Source: Magicicada septendecula
Lineage: Eukaryota > Arthropoda > Insecta > Hemiptera > Cicadidae
Length of the DNA stretch: 64,000 nucleotides
Direction of reading: 5' to 3'
Assembly: GCA_034769895.1 (NCBI GenBank)
Contig: CM068370.1
Coordinates: 39,363,344 to 39,427,343, forward strand
Positions 1-11,778 of this stretch are shown one piece after another. Positions within the stretch are counted from its first letter, which is position 1, and each line of letters opens with the position of its first letter. The notes under the pieces are model-generated. The model ran no database searches. It had not been told where the DNA came from and worked only from the letters and a program-made list of their open reading frames with translations. A program made the translations under genes and the position numbers.

Positions 1-1135
1 GAGATCTCAAGGACTTTTGATTTTGATGAAGATCGGTTAAGGGAAAGGGGTAGTTTACCTGCAACCTTTTACCTTGTAACAACAGTAAAGTACTTGAAAA
101 TTCATTTAAACTTTTTCAAACAATGGTAATTGTTAAAAATAAAATAATTTTGTTGCCAGGCAATAAAATTATAATTTTTTCATTTTAGTGTAAATCATGT
201 ATGAGTGAAAATATATCGTTCGTGGCAGGCAAGCATATCTCAATTATGTAATGTTAACGTTTCCATTTTATTATTATGATTACTGCAATAAAAAGGCAGG
301 GAAGACACACACACACACACACACACACAAAATTCGCGTTATTCCTGGCCTCACTCATTTTTATTTTCTTACATTTGCACGCTTTTTAGATGGAAAGTGC
401 CGAAACCCATACCAACATAACGCGTGCAAGCCGAAAAAGTGTCCAGCGTGGATAGCGATTTGCTTCCTGTGGATCGCTGGGCAGTGTAACTGCACGTGTT
501 TACAGAGGAACGATTTATAGACAGACTTTTCGTCTTTAGGGAATGAACCCTCTGCAAGATGCTGAGGGTCCATGAGTGACTTCCGAGCGCTCCTTCTTTT
601 CCACGTGTTTGTTCTGTGAAACGTACACTGTAGATTCGCAGCTTTACTCTAAAGAACGCTCAATAGGAAATGTTGAAAATTTTTGTCCATGGTGTACCCT
701 CATACACACTAAACCTGCTCTGATGTTTTAATTACGGACATCATAATATTAAAACTTTGGAAACTTGAGCACTACTTAATGGAGATCAATCATTAACTTA
801 TACAAGCCATTAATTTTATGCATATTTTTTATATATATGTGTACAACGTTATCGGCAACAAAGAAGTAGTTTTTGTTAAAATTCCTTCCCGGGATATTTG
901 GCCGTAGTCCAATGTTTTCTACAAAACCAGACGTTTCGGCAATGCCATCTACTTCCATCATCAGTGAAAATCGAGTGCGATAACGTGAGGTGTTATACGT
1001 TAGTGACCACAGTACTGTGGTTAAGGCTGAAGCAGTAAGTAGAAAGAAGTAGTTTCTATGGTAATATTTCATTTCGAAAATCTTTATAAATATAAATCTT
1101 AGAACATGGAAGTCATGTATGGTTCTCCATACCGA
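1..1135 (-). repeat. Dispersed repeat, copy A (partner of 39074-40146)
   Basis: Nearly all of this stretch reappears at about 39074-40146 at high identity by eye. Shared blocks are 1-214, 339-890 and 905-1130. Copy A has a private segment around 215-338 containing an AC run (305-328). Copy B instead has an internal ~100-bp duplication. On the minus strand, 933-964 holds a hammerhead-like core: CTGATGA, an extra T, an imperfect helix II, then GAAAC. The outer end reads ATGGAAGTCATG then GGTTCTCCATACCGAT, which also opens the copies at 23493, 26479 and 50827. No protein is encoded; the short frames across it are chance. It looks like a non-autonomous, Penelope-associated repeat, but family assignment is inference. 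Confidence 0.75.
933..964 (-). ncRNA. Hammerhead-like ribozyme core (copy A)
   Basis: The minus strand reads CTGATGA + T, then an arm GGAAGT facing ATTGCC (one mismatch), then GAAAC followed by GTC. The conserved core nucleotides are present, but there is one extra T after CTGATGA and helix I is short. Activity is uncertain. Confidence 0.45.
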
Positions 1136-1168
1136 TATTATTTAATACTCTTTATACTATCCTCTGTC

Positions 1169-1403
1169 AAAGCTATGACTTGGCGGCCTGTTACGCCGTG
1201 GTCTAGGCCTGGACGTTTCGGCCCCACCATTGGTAACGTTACTGGTGCGGTGTTCACCAGTTCCCACAGTACCGTCATGCCAGTAACTTTTTCAATCGTT
1301 TACACTGAAGATGGCCTCCAATGGTGGGGCCGAAACGTCTGTTAAAATTGCCAACATTAGACCACGGCCTAACAGCCCGGCAATGAGTCATAGCTTTAAG
1401 AGA
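1169..1403. mobile_element. Palindromic Penelope-type terminal repeat
   Basis: Two long arms face each other. The left arm (1169-1233) runs from CAAAGCTATGACTTGG to GGCCCCACCATTGG. The right arm (1318-1403) starts CCAATGGTGGGGCC and ends GAGTCATAGCTTT. Both contain the block CGTGGTCTA or its complement. The right arm carries a hammerhead-like core at 1307-1339: CTGAAGA, T, helix II GGCC/GGCC, GAAAC. Inverted terminal-repeat pairs of this kind are known in Penelope-like elements. No coding sequence remains. Confidence 0.6.
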
Positions 1404-1424
1404 GTTGACGTCGGCCGTGAGAGC

Positions 1425-2485
1425 CTACGACATCAATTTATAGTATCCTAAAAGTGTATAAACTATGTCCTTAAAAAATATAATAGTTCCTTCCAACGTT
1501 AAATATTGTTATATGATTGTGTGAGTAACATGTTTAAGAAAAACGTAATTTATTTTAACCATTTCTGCATACAAGTAATAAATTTGCTTTTCACGTTTTA
1601 TTTTAGTGCGACTATTCGTTTCAAATGTAACTATGTTTTAATGTGACTATCTGATTCAAACAAAAGTTGCACTGACATACACGTATTTATATTTTGTCGA
1701 CCAATCAATCGTCAGTGCATTAAATCAAAATCATCGGACAGGAACTGTCCACGACGGAAGCGCAGTAGGGTCAGTAGGAAGGGTGTTTGCGTTTCCCGTA
1801 GAGTAGAACCCTTCAGTACAGTCCTGTTGACGAACAAACACGAAACCAATCTTGAAACGTTGTTAGTTGAAAACGATTGATTATCACTTACAAAAGTTTG
1901 TCAAGTTCAACCAACAAAAGGTACTTTTTTATTGGCATGCTTGAATTAATCGATCTCTAATCCTAATTGTCGATGGTAGGTTACAGTTGTATAGATTGGG
2001 ATAGTTATCATATTTAATTAAATCTCTGGAAAATTTGTGAATTTGTTATAAAACTATGAAATTCGGCATATGTTTGTCTCTCCTACCATCCAACGCATTT
2101 CCTCAGCATTTCATCTATATGCAAACAATATTAGCAAGCATTCCCTTGGTATGTGATGTTGTGTCGTCAGCGAAAAATGAAATAATAGGCTCATAAAAAA
2201 AATATTATAAAAATTAAGGCCAAAAAAAATTGGCTGTAGTTCTCCATATATTTTTTAAATATGAAACTCGGAAGTTTTTTCCAGTAATTGTATAATATGA
2301 TGTATATTATTAAATACAGTTTCTTCTGCAAGTAGTTGTATTATATTTTTAACGTTTCAAATTTTTAAAATTATTGAAACTTATTGAAAAAACTTATTAA
2401 AACAAATTATTAAAACGATAAAAATATAATACAACGCCATGCAGAAGAAACTATATTTAATAATATATAATATACATAATATTAT
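1425..2485. other. Unassigned AT-rich intergenic DNA
   Basis: I see no coding frame, RNA gene or delimited repeat here. Runs of A and T increase towards 2485. Confidence 0.5.
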
Positions 2486-2490
2486 TCTCG

Positions 2491-2798
<308 letters not shown>

Positions 2799-2799
2799 C

Positions 2800-4805
2800 A
2801 GACCGAGACAAGACAGAGAAAGAGAATGACATATATTTTTGTGTATGTATATCACTAAAGAACAAACACACACACTCATTCAGCTGGACGATGAATTATA
2901 AAATGTGACGAATTAAAAGAGGTTTTAGTGTACTCCTCATCGACTGACGGCCACAAGAAAATTGGACAAAAATCTCTCGGAAAACAATAGTTAGTAGCCT
3001 TAAGTATAATATGTCTTTTTTCTGACAAACACTATTTAGTTTTTGTGGTGATGATGGGGATACAACGTAGAATAGCTGTAGATTATTAGCCAAGCTGTAT
3101 ATATTAAGTTTATAATATCTCTACGCATAAAGATGACAAAATGTTTACAGTGTACTATGGAGAATTGAATATAAAGTGACAACGAAGATAGTGATTGATT
3201 TTTCAAATTAAGAACACAGAAAGGAAATTCTCAACTAAATAATCACATAGAGGTGTTGCACATTTTTACTTAATACAGTTCACAAATAGAAAAACAAAAA
3301 CAAACACTTCAACCAACCCTTCTTTAGAGTATATCGTTTTAATGAGTCCCAATACAATTTCAAACGTTTAGACCTTCCATTGTTTTCGTCGTTAATAACC
3401 TGCTATCACATCACATCCCTCTGTTTGATCCGAAGGGTAGTAGCAAGAGCAAGGAAAAGCATTTCCTGTACAGACGAATTGGAACAATGAAACTGTTTTG
3501 TTCAGCAGAGCGTTCAGCCGGGGAACAGGTGGTGAATGGATAGCCAGGTAAACAGCTGGTGGGGGTCTCGGTACCACAACAGTCAGTGTTCAACTTTGTT
3601 CGGACTTGCATCGCGCGCCCGCGGAATGTAAACATAACCTAACCTCTGTTATCAAACGTAAGAAGAGCTCGTGTTATTGTTCGGACATTGTAACAAAATA
3701 GAATTTAATTTTAACCAAAAAACAAAAGCAGTGTACGGTTTTTAAAAAATAGAGACCGTGAGTGACAGTTCAGCAAAAAACGGAAACATAAAAATAGTTT
3801 TGTTTTAAACAAAAAAAACTCTCTGGTGAGATAGTGACATTTGATAATTACCTTGGTGTCATTGTTGTTTTATTGAATGTTTATCCCCGCTGCTTGGATA
3901 AAATTAACAAATAAGGTAAGATAATAAGATTCACAGGTTGATAGAATGTTTGATAATAGCGGTTTGAAAATAAGACTGACACCTTAATGACAAATTTTTC
4001 CTAAATATAATTATTTCACTACCGACTCGGAACACAAAAATTTTTTATGGGTAAACACGTAAAAGTTTTACCTTATAGCCTAAACCGGTTTTCGCTTTTA
4101 GAAAGCTTCTTCAGAAAGTTAGCTTTTAAAAAGCTAATTGTTTTCTGTACTATCTCACGCACACTTCAGCACCATACGAAGGAATTTTTAAGATTAAATA
4201 TTTTAACTTAATTTACCTCACCTTGTGCAACAGAATTCGTATTTTTTATGATACTTGTTAATTTACTCACCTTTTTACATAAAAATGAGGCTTCAACCCC
4301 AAAAATTGATGAAAAATAAAATACTTAACATTACATACTAAATAATGTATCATAATAATATATTTTTATAAATGGCAATTTATCACCCGTTCTTTAATTT
4401 ATTTGTGACACAAAACAGGGCACCGTAATCTTAAAATATTTATACGATTGGATTTTATTGATCAATTTTTAAGTCTTTAATCGAGGGTCGATATATTTAT
4501 AAAAGAAAATTGTTTTTCAATTAGTTATAGTTACTTGGATCACACGCGCGCGCATGCAATTACGTGTTAACTTAAAAACAAATTGAAAATGGAAACTTAT
4601 TTTTATTTTATTTCTATTACCGTCAACTTCCGAACTTCCGGCCCGGCCCTCTCATCGTAAAAACGTAGTTGTGTAATCTAATATCGTTCCGGTACGTAAC
4701 TTTTGAAAAGCCGAATCTTCTACCCCCCTCCCCCAATTATGAATATAAGAACACTGAATTTGTTTGTAACGAATTCTCACGAATCATGTAATTGCAGACG
4801 TTATG
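2800..4805. other. Unassigned intergenic DNA
   Basis: No recognisable gene or bounded repeat. A more GC-rich patch lies at about 3410-3640; its short frames match nothing I recognise. Confidence 0.45.
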
Positions 4806-4808
4806 TAT

Positions 4809-4934
<126 letters not shown>

Positions 4935-4935
4935 A

Positions 4936-6460
4936 GGTTTTTGCATATGTATGTTATGTTCTGTCTGACTGTATATCTATAAGAAGAAGGGATGGAATGG
5001 GCTTACAGAATATGATGACTCAAAATAAGTTTCGTACGAGCGCGTCAGTAAAATTCCATTTAGCACAAAGGTGTTTTAAAACTACACCCGCACAATTATT
5101 GTGAGACAGAGCTCGGTCATTTATGTGAGATTTATTTAAAATCATAAACAAAACAAAAATAATGGTAGAAATAGTAACGTCTTTATTATAGTTTTCTCAA
5201 TACGCTTATCGTAAATACAATTACTAGGAGAGATTGTTTTCTATACTGGCAATGTTACTTCGGTAAAGTCCTTCTATAGTTTTCTCAATATCTACACAAC
5301 ACAGAAGTCTGAAACGTTTATACGCCTAGAATTTTCACAGTTACCTTCTGTAACTACTGATGTTATTAATCTTAATTGAACATTTCTTTTAACTAAACCT
5401 GTTTTTTATGTATGTTACAAAAAACGTTACGTTTTTGATGTGAAATGTTTTTGTATATACTTTTCCAGTAGATAAATTTAAATACGTTACTGTGTATCCA
5501 AATAAGTACAATAAAAATTTAGTAAATACAGTATGAGGTTCTCATATACAGTTACGTTAGTATTAAAAACATATAATTTTCCTGAGAACTTTTTTTAATG
5601 TAAATTACACTTTCTTTCATTAACAGTAACAGTAATTATAAAAAAACATATATCTTTCGTCTTTGCTTCTTTAAAGTTTTTCTAGTTCTAAAATTTTTTC
5701 ACGTTCCAGTATTATTTTTAAATATGTTTTGCTGTAACCTTTCCTGTAATTACCATTGTACATAAGTCTAAAATGGCTTCGAGACATCTACCTAACTTAA
5801 TACAACTTATTAAATGATTCGCATCATTACAATCCCTATTTTTAGTGTAACTATGCTAACAAATAATATTGTTAGTATTTCTCGTTCAAATCAGTCTACT
5901 AAACGGCTCGTTTTGATTTTTGTGTTTTCGTCGAACTGCACGGGCGCAGTAGAATTTAATTAGATGAGTCTTAGAAAATTTCCCTTTACTGGGACGAGAA
6001 AAGAATGTTTGTGAATGCGCAATTACTTATGCGTTGTAACCGTACCATGCGTTTTTTATATTATATCTGTATCGTACAATATTCTACCGCTTTTGCGATG
6101 TGTGAAAAATTAAGGAAACAACTATTGGCTTGCCCTGAACGATACAAAATTTTGTTCGCAAAATCTTACGTGTAATAACAAAAAATTTAAAAACGGTACA
6201 AACATTTTTTTTAAGATACGATGCTCCCTTACAATTTTATTCCTAAAAATCAGAAACTTCAATTAAGGCAAAAAAAGAATAAAACTGAGCTGAAGAAAAT
6301 ACTGACATAAACGGTATACAGGCAATTAATCGTGGGCCGCTGGCGAAATCGCACTTTTTTGTTTTGATTTTTTATATTAATTTAATTTTTTAATTGAAAT
6401 GTCTTATACAGCATTAAAGCTATTTTTTCTCCAAAATAAAATAGTAAAATAATAATATTG
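4936..6460. other. Unassigned AT-rich DNA
   Basis: No coding or repeat structure that I can support. Confidence 0.45.
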
Positions 6461-6464
6461 CAAA

Positions 6465-6885
6465 CTTTAAAAGGAGGAGGAACTATCGAAATCTGCAGTG
6501 AGTACAAATATTTAGGAGCGATCATTGACAAAGTAGGAGACAGTAAAAGAAAGCAACAAACAGAACAACGTGTAGATAAAGCATAAGAAAAACATCAAAT
6601 AGCCTACACTAGACGATTATATTCATGCCACATGTCTTTATATAGCAGAGACTTGGAAAGCAATACTGTGGGATACACCGGAGACTGTCGAAATGGACTT
6701 ATTACGGAAGAAGTGTGGAGTGTCAGTATTAGGAAGCATCGCGAATAAAGAAATAAGAAGGAGAATACAAGTAGAGAGAAAGGTCACAAAACAAGACGAC
6801 ACAACATAGAGACAAGACGACTGCAACGGTTCTGCCACGTTAAAAGAATGGGGGATGCGAACAGACCAAAAAGAAAAGAGTACTG
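6465..6885 (+). pseudogene. RTE-like LINE reverse transcriptase tail, decayed
   Basis: The plus strand reads GGGTIEICSEYKYLGAIID, then an in-frame stop after VDKA, then further pieces in shifted frames. YKYLG followed by a segment ending in a basic block is the usual layout of the region after the RT palm in RTE-type retroelements, which insect annotations often call endonuclease-reverse transcriptase. Stops and frameshifts make it non-functional. The copy is 5' truncated, with no endonuclease and no catalytic YADD. A GT/GC microsatellite follows at 6909-6955. The assignment rests on comparison with the better copies in this window. Confidence 0.7.
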
Positions 6886-6908
6886 TGTCTGTTCACTAAG
6901 ATTTATTC

Positions 6909-6955
6909 TGTGTGTGTGTGTGTGTGCGTGCGCGCGCGCGCGTGCGTGCGTGTGC
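6909..6955. repeat. (GT)n(GC)n microsatellite
   Basis: Alternating purine-pyrimidine tract, GT then GC then GTGC. Confidence 0.9.
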
Positions 6956-6959
6956 AACG

Positions 6960-7610
6960 TTATATGAATTCAACTGAGTAGGCCTACTCCATAGGTGGGA
7001 GCTCTACCATTTGATCACCAGAAATTTCCAATAAGTGATTGGTCATAAAAATGTCATAAATAAGCGATACACATTAAGTAAACTTGTGACTTTCAGATGT
7101 CTTCTAAGAAGCTTACGCAAGCATCATCGTAAGTTTTAACCTGTAAACGAGCTGTTTGTTTTCTGCTTGCTTCAAGCGTACGATAGTTTGACTTCCTTTG
7201 TGTCCGTTTCCGGTAGCTAATAGAAAGTTACTTCTCAATGAAAAGCGAACGCTTATTCTCAATGCTTTCTGCAACAATTTAGTGACAGTACGTTCCTTTT
7301 TATATACTACTCAAATGACTTAGGCTGCGTTCAAACCGTTCGCCAGAAAAGGGAGTCGTACTATGTCTAGCACTACGCTTCAATGGCCTATTTTTACCTG
7401 GCACTCATGTGAACAGGCTGAGTTGCCCTGTGGGCTGACAAATACGGCTTGATTTTATGGTGCCCTTGAATTATAGGTTAGCAGCCAACTCCCAAAACCA
7501 GTGGTCTACTAAACCCTTAAAGGCTGATGTTCATTTAAGCCGAATAAAGCAGATATGCTAAGGACTCTCATTCCGTGTGGTGGTATCTTTGCCTCACAGA
7601 AACCTTTCCC
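6960..7610. other. Unassigned intergenic DNA
   Basis: No gene. TAGGCTGCGTTCAAACC near 7319 resembles a DNA-transposon terminus, but I found no partner end. Confidence 0.4.
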
Positions 7611-7616
7611 GTAGCT

Positions 7617-7704
7617 TTCTTCTTCTTCTTCTTCTTCTTCTTCTTCTTCTTCTTCTTCTTCTTCTTCTTCTTCTTCTTCTTCTTCTTCTTCTTCTTCTTC
7701 TCTT
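7617..7704. repeat. (TTC)n microsatellite, likely the 3' tail of the adjacent LINE
   Basis: About 28 pure TTC repeats, i.e. (GAA)n on the minus strand. It lies just beyond the 3' end of the minus-strand RTE-like pseudogene (7710-8480), where RTE-type elements usually carry short-repeat tails. Confidence 0.85.
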
Positions 7705-7709
7705 CAAGG

Positions 7710-8480
7710 GTTAGGTTATATGAACCTGTTCCGGCACCCATCTCATCCTCGGAAGACCCACGTCTCTTCTACCAATGGCTTTATAGTTCGGTGCCGCTTT
7801 CGGCAATCGATCCTCTGTCATCCTTTGCAGATTATCCCACCATTGTCTTCTTTAAATTGAAATAATTTCATTTATGTCCTTTACTTCGAGTTCTGCTCTG
7901 ATATCCTCAGTCCTTATTCTACTCTATCTTGCAATGTGTAATTTAAAGTATTTCGAAGAAACTGCATTTCAGCACTCTGAATCTTGCCACTTTCCTTTTT
8001 TGTCATGACCCACGCCTCACTCGGATAAATCAACGTGGGTACTGCAATTGTCTTATAAAATTTAATCCTTGTGCTGTGTCTTGTTTTATTTCCAAGATTT
8101 CCACGAATCGTACCACAAATATTCCTAAATTTATTTATCTTCTCTCTTATATCATATTCAGATTCATAGCTTACTGCACAGCCGAGATATTTAAAACGGC
8201 TCACTTGTTCTGAAGTGCTGTTGTTTATAACTATCTTAGTCCTCACTGGACATTTACCTTTAAAGGCCATGGTTTTGGTCTTCCTTACTAAAATTGTCAG
8301 TGAGTACTCTCTTGCCACTTCTTTTAATTGAAGCATAGCTCTTTTTAAATCATCCTGATTTTTTTGAATAAGGATTATGTCATCCGTATATAGCAGGGAA
8401 CTCATACAAATTGATTTGTTAAGCTGTATTCCCGAAGTTACTCTGGATTTCCATCCCCTCAACATGTCGTCAACGTATAT
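7710..8480 (-). pseudogene. RTE-like LINE reverse transcriptase C-terminal region
   Basis: One of the best-preserved RT pieces here. The 183-codon minus-strand frame (8465-7914) holds SSLLYTDDIILIQ, a variant of the catalytic YADD palm motif with T for A. It is followed by KTKTMAFKG, VSRFKYLGCAVSY, IKFYKTIAVPTLIYPSEAW and IQSAEMQFLR. After a stop the same reading continues as RIRTEDIRAELEV, RRQWWDNLQRMTEDRLPK and RRDVGLPRMRW, the usual C-terminal end of RTE-type proteins. The upstream endonuclease and fingers domains are missing, so the copy is 5' truncated. A (GAA)n tail follows at 7704-7617. Confidence 0.88.
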
Positions 8481-8519
8481 TAAACAAAGTTGGGTCTAGT
8501 AGCTTTACGTAGGCCAATT

Positions 8520-9230
8520 AAAAGGGGGGGAACAAACACAGTAACTAGCTTTATCTACTACAAAACCATGTTGATAGCAATTGAATAGGAGGAGAAAGGA
8601 ATAGGAAAGTAACTATGACCTCTCGTGGTGGTTACAGTATCTCACTAGTCTCGTTATGTATCTTATGCAGTTAATTATCTGAGGAATAAACGATACGTAC
8701 ACGTGCTTGTTAACAGAACTGTAGACATGGATAAGTAACTAGTCTTCTCGAGACGACTTTTATCTTAGATAGAATACAGCTCACACACAGCCGCGCTCGT
8801 AAAAAACGCGAGACAAATGTTTGACACTTCAGTGGAAACCTTGTTTTATATAACATTTTTTTGGATGCCCCTCTGAATACGATAAAAAATAGGCATATCG
8901 ACGACCGTCGTTGTACGATTTGGCTACTTTTTCGATTTATCGTGTACGGAGTATTGAACTGGAAAATGGGATTAAACAGGTAGACTTCTGCAGCCAAGCG
9001 AACAAAAACTGAAAACGACCAACCGTAAAACCGTATTAAACCGATAAAAACGGTCGAAATTTCTCAAATTTGCAAGTTTTTAAATAGAGATGTACAAGCA
9101 AGTAGGTTTACAAATATGCAGAGGCATCCACCCACCACAAAAAATATTTACCACTTTAATCTATTTTTTTTTAACTCAACAAACTATATAAGATCCGAAC
9201 AAGCGGCTGCCAGTGTGCTGGAAGAAAACG
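8520..9230. other. Unassigned intergenic DNA
   Basis: No supported gene. A 95-codon minus-strand frame at 8710-8997 has no recognisable domain. Confidence 0.4.
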
Positions 9231-9238
9231 TTCTACAG

Positions 9239-9873
9239 CGGTCGTAGGCAACCTTTGAATTTATGGGGGGTTTTTTGTAACTGAGGACCAGCTCGATGAG
9301 CGCCCCCTCCCCACACCATCGATGGAAAATAGAAAGGTGCGGAGTTCAATAGCCGGACGTTACAAACATTAACTGTCGCTTTATAATACCCTTGCGCTTA
9401 TATTGAGCTGCGTGAACACACAGAATTAAAAACAGCTTTGCAGTATTTTTCATACAAATTTGCAAAAAATGTTTTACATAGCAGTAGGTCATCAACAATT
9501 TGTCATCATGCACACGGACGTTAAAACTAACAAAACATTCAAGAAAAAAAAGGTTAAACAAGAAAACATTTTGATAAAAATAAATTAAAGAACTTACCAC
9601 AATAACACTATTTTTATAATGCACAGAATGTAAAACTTTAAAAAATCAACTTTCTTCTTTGGGGAGAAAGGTGTTTACAGTCTCGACAAGCTCGACAAGC
9701 GTATTCGGGGAAGACGTAGCGCGGTTCAGTAAATGGCTGGTACTATTGTATAATACAGTACTTCGAAGTAGGTGCAATACGGGTGCGTTCCTTCGTTCAA
9801 AAGAAAGTAAATTTACAAATTGGTTAGCGGGCGCGTCAGTCCTTATTGACGGGCGCAGGGTTGCCGACTGCTG
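9239..9873. mobile_element. hAT-type non-autonomous element
   Basis: The ends read CGGTCGTAGGCAACC (left) and, reversed, CAGCAGTCGGCAACCC (right), matching the CAG-GGTCGGCAACC termini common in hAT elements. Flanks TTCTACAG (9231-9238) and CTCTACAG (9874-9881) form an 8-bp target duplication with one mismatch, as expected for hAT. CAG at the left may belong either to the element or to the duplication. No transposase frame is visible. Confidence 0.72.
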
Positions 9874-9884
9874 CTCTACAGAGT

Positions 9885-10065
9885 CGTTATCATTGTACTT
9901 AATAATTGATTAACGTGCAAATTAATTTAATTAATTACACAAAAGAAGTTTTTTGCTGCTTGAAAAGTAATTGTGATGTAATGTTATAAACTGTGAAACG
10001 AATGTTTTTCTTTAAACCTGTACCGTAGCAAAACAAATAAATAAATAAAATAAAATAAAATTGGC
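9885..10065. other. Unassigned AT-rich spacer
   Basis: Contains a short (AAAT)n run at 10036-10060. Nothing else seen. Confidence 0.4.
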
Positions 10066-10069
10066 AAAC

Positions 10070-10251
10070 AGAAATTACGCTGTTGCAGACCACTATGTAA
10101 AAAATTCCCGATTATCGCTTTCAAGCTTTACAGCTCACCAGCCGATCGGAATTATTTCCGATCCCGTATTTCCGACCTGATGATGAGCTGTGAAGCTTGA
10201 AATCTTTAATCGGAATTTTTTTGTATAGTGGTGTACAACAGCGTGATTTCT
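10070..10251. mobile_element. Head-to-head Penelope-like terminal repeats
   Basis: A palindrome whose outer arms read AGAAATTACGCTGTTG and the complement CAACAGCGTGATTTCT. Each arm continues with the same terminal module as the Penelope-like element at 57329-58470: CCACTATNT, a spacer, CCGATTA, and a CAAGCTT-containing hairpin. The right module (10168-10216, plus strand) has CTGATGA, T, helix II GAGCT/AGCTT, GAAA, and helix I TTTCCGA/TCGGAAT. The left module has a degraded core (CTGGTGA). No coding sequence lies between them. Confidence 0.72.
10168..10216 (+). ncRNA. Hammerhead-type ribozyme, partly degraded
   Basis: Core CTGATGA (10177-10183) plus an extra T, helix II GAGCT-GTGA-AGCTT, GAAA (10199-10202), then helix I closing with ATCGGAAT. 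The helix III palindrome seen at 58420-58425 is mutated here, and the innermost helix I pair is C-A. It is probably impaired. Confidence 0.6.
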
Positions 10252-10258
10252 CGGATTG

Positions 10259-10497
10259 CTATTTGCTGGGCTGTTAGGCCGTGGCCTACTGCTTATATTC
10301 AAAACAGACGTTTCGGCCCCATCGTCGGAGGGCATCTTCAGTGTAGAAACGATTAACAAATTCGCACGGTGTCCGCCAATTCACCCCCGTACTGAGGTAC
10401 ACACTATGTACAGACACATGGCCGTACTATGGTGGAGACGAAAAGTCTGTTTTGAATATAAGCAGTAGGCCACGGCCTAACGGCTCGACAAATAGAA
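10259..10497. mobile_element. Palindromic Penelope-type terminal repeat
   Basis: Arms of about 50 bp at 10259-10310 and 10447-10497 are inverted copies sharing TTAGGCCGTGGCCTAC and CTTATATTCAAAACAG. A hammerhead-like core lies on the minus strand at about 10314-10340: CTGAAGA, T, GC-rich helix II, GAAAC. It abuts the preceding palindrome at 10251, so two related insertions sit side by side. Confidence 0.6.
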
Positions 10498-10499
10498 AT

Positions 10500-11775
10500 T
10501 CCAACAGTGTTGGTGCCGGCCGTGAAAGCCTAAGAAATTTCTTTTCGTGATTATAACCACCAGTAGCGTGGCGTCCATGTAACCGCTGTTGCCGGCGGCA
10601 ACAGTACTGGAAATAAGAGAAAATAATATTAATTAAATCGCAGAATAAATACTTTAGTTATTGAATAATTTGAAATCCGAACAATATTAGTAGGGAAACT
10701 TGAAGAAAAGAAAAGCGTAGCATTCCTTTCGAACTGTTGTGGACTGGCACCATCTTGCGTTGTTGCCGGCTCAGACATCGGCAATGTTTTACTGCTTACG
10801 GTCATTGACCGCGTACTAGTTGTCACTGTACAAACTGTCGAGAGGGGTACACACTCGTCCGTCCAATGTGTTGCCGCTGTATAAACCGGCAAAACGCTCA
10901 GTTAGCAGTTATGTTCGTTTTCGGAACTGACGTGCAGCGGATACCGTGTACCTATTTGTGTTTCGTTCGTTTAGTCATGTGTTTCTCTGCTTGTCTTTAT
11001 TATATTTAATTCGAATATTTGTGTTCTGATTTATTCTGTGTAAGTTTAATGAGAGTCAGATCCCGGGGCCCTCTTCTTCTCCCAGCGAATGATAGAAAAT
11101 GCTCTAAAAAAAAAAAACACTTGGTACAGGAAAAAATTCGAATCAATTTTTAGGTTAAGTTTTACGCCTATCACAACCGGCAACAGGTGTTATGTACCCA
11201 CGCCATCCCACTGGTTATCAATCATTAACACAAGTTTATTAATAAAAAAAAACTGTTTGCAGTATGGTTGCATCGTACAATTTTGGAAAAGTTTCGGGCG
11301 CGAAAAGTGCGACCAGTGTGCACGTGAATACGGTAAATTACAAGTATCAGATAAAAACCGTACATAGGTATATACGTACCCGTTATAGCACAACACTCGG
11401 TACGGTATACAGGATTCTGTGACAAGAGCCCAACGTTTCCGTTGCCCGCGACAGCCACCGCTCGATAGTTATTAATCAACAGACAGCGTGCCGTGCCGCA
11501 TGAATTATTCATGACTGGAACTGTATGGAGGGACACTGGCGTTCTCTCTCGCGTTGACGACAAGATTTCACCTAATTTTCACCCGAGTCTACTAAACTGG
11601 GCGTGTTGTCTTCTTTTCTGGTAAACCCACACTTTTACAACCGCTACTTTCTTCACCCAGCCACTAAACGGCGAGATCCTATATGACTAAATAACATGAC
11701 ATGACATGTATAGGCCTGCGTACCTGGTTATAACCCCGTGATAACTAACTATTATTTCTTTTTTAATTAAATGTT
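10500..11775. other. Unassigned intergenic DNA
   Basis: No recognisable gene. The open frames at 10629-10892, 11089-11367 and 11225-11563 lack family motifs. Confidence 0.4.
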
Positions 11776-11778
11776 GGT

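Noticed and set aside
3625..3650. AACATAACCTAACCTC, resembling insect telomeric repeat
   Set aside because: Only two imperfect CCTAA units; such short matches are expected by chance.
7319..7345. TAGGCTGCGTTCAAACC as a DNA transposon end
   Set aside because: No inverted partner or target duplication found.
10560..10600. CAGTAGCGTGGCGTCC as a hAT end
   Set aside because: Single end only, no partner or 8-bp duplication visible.
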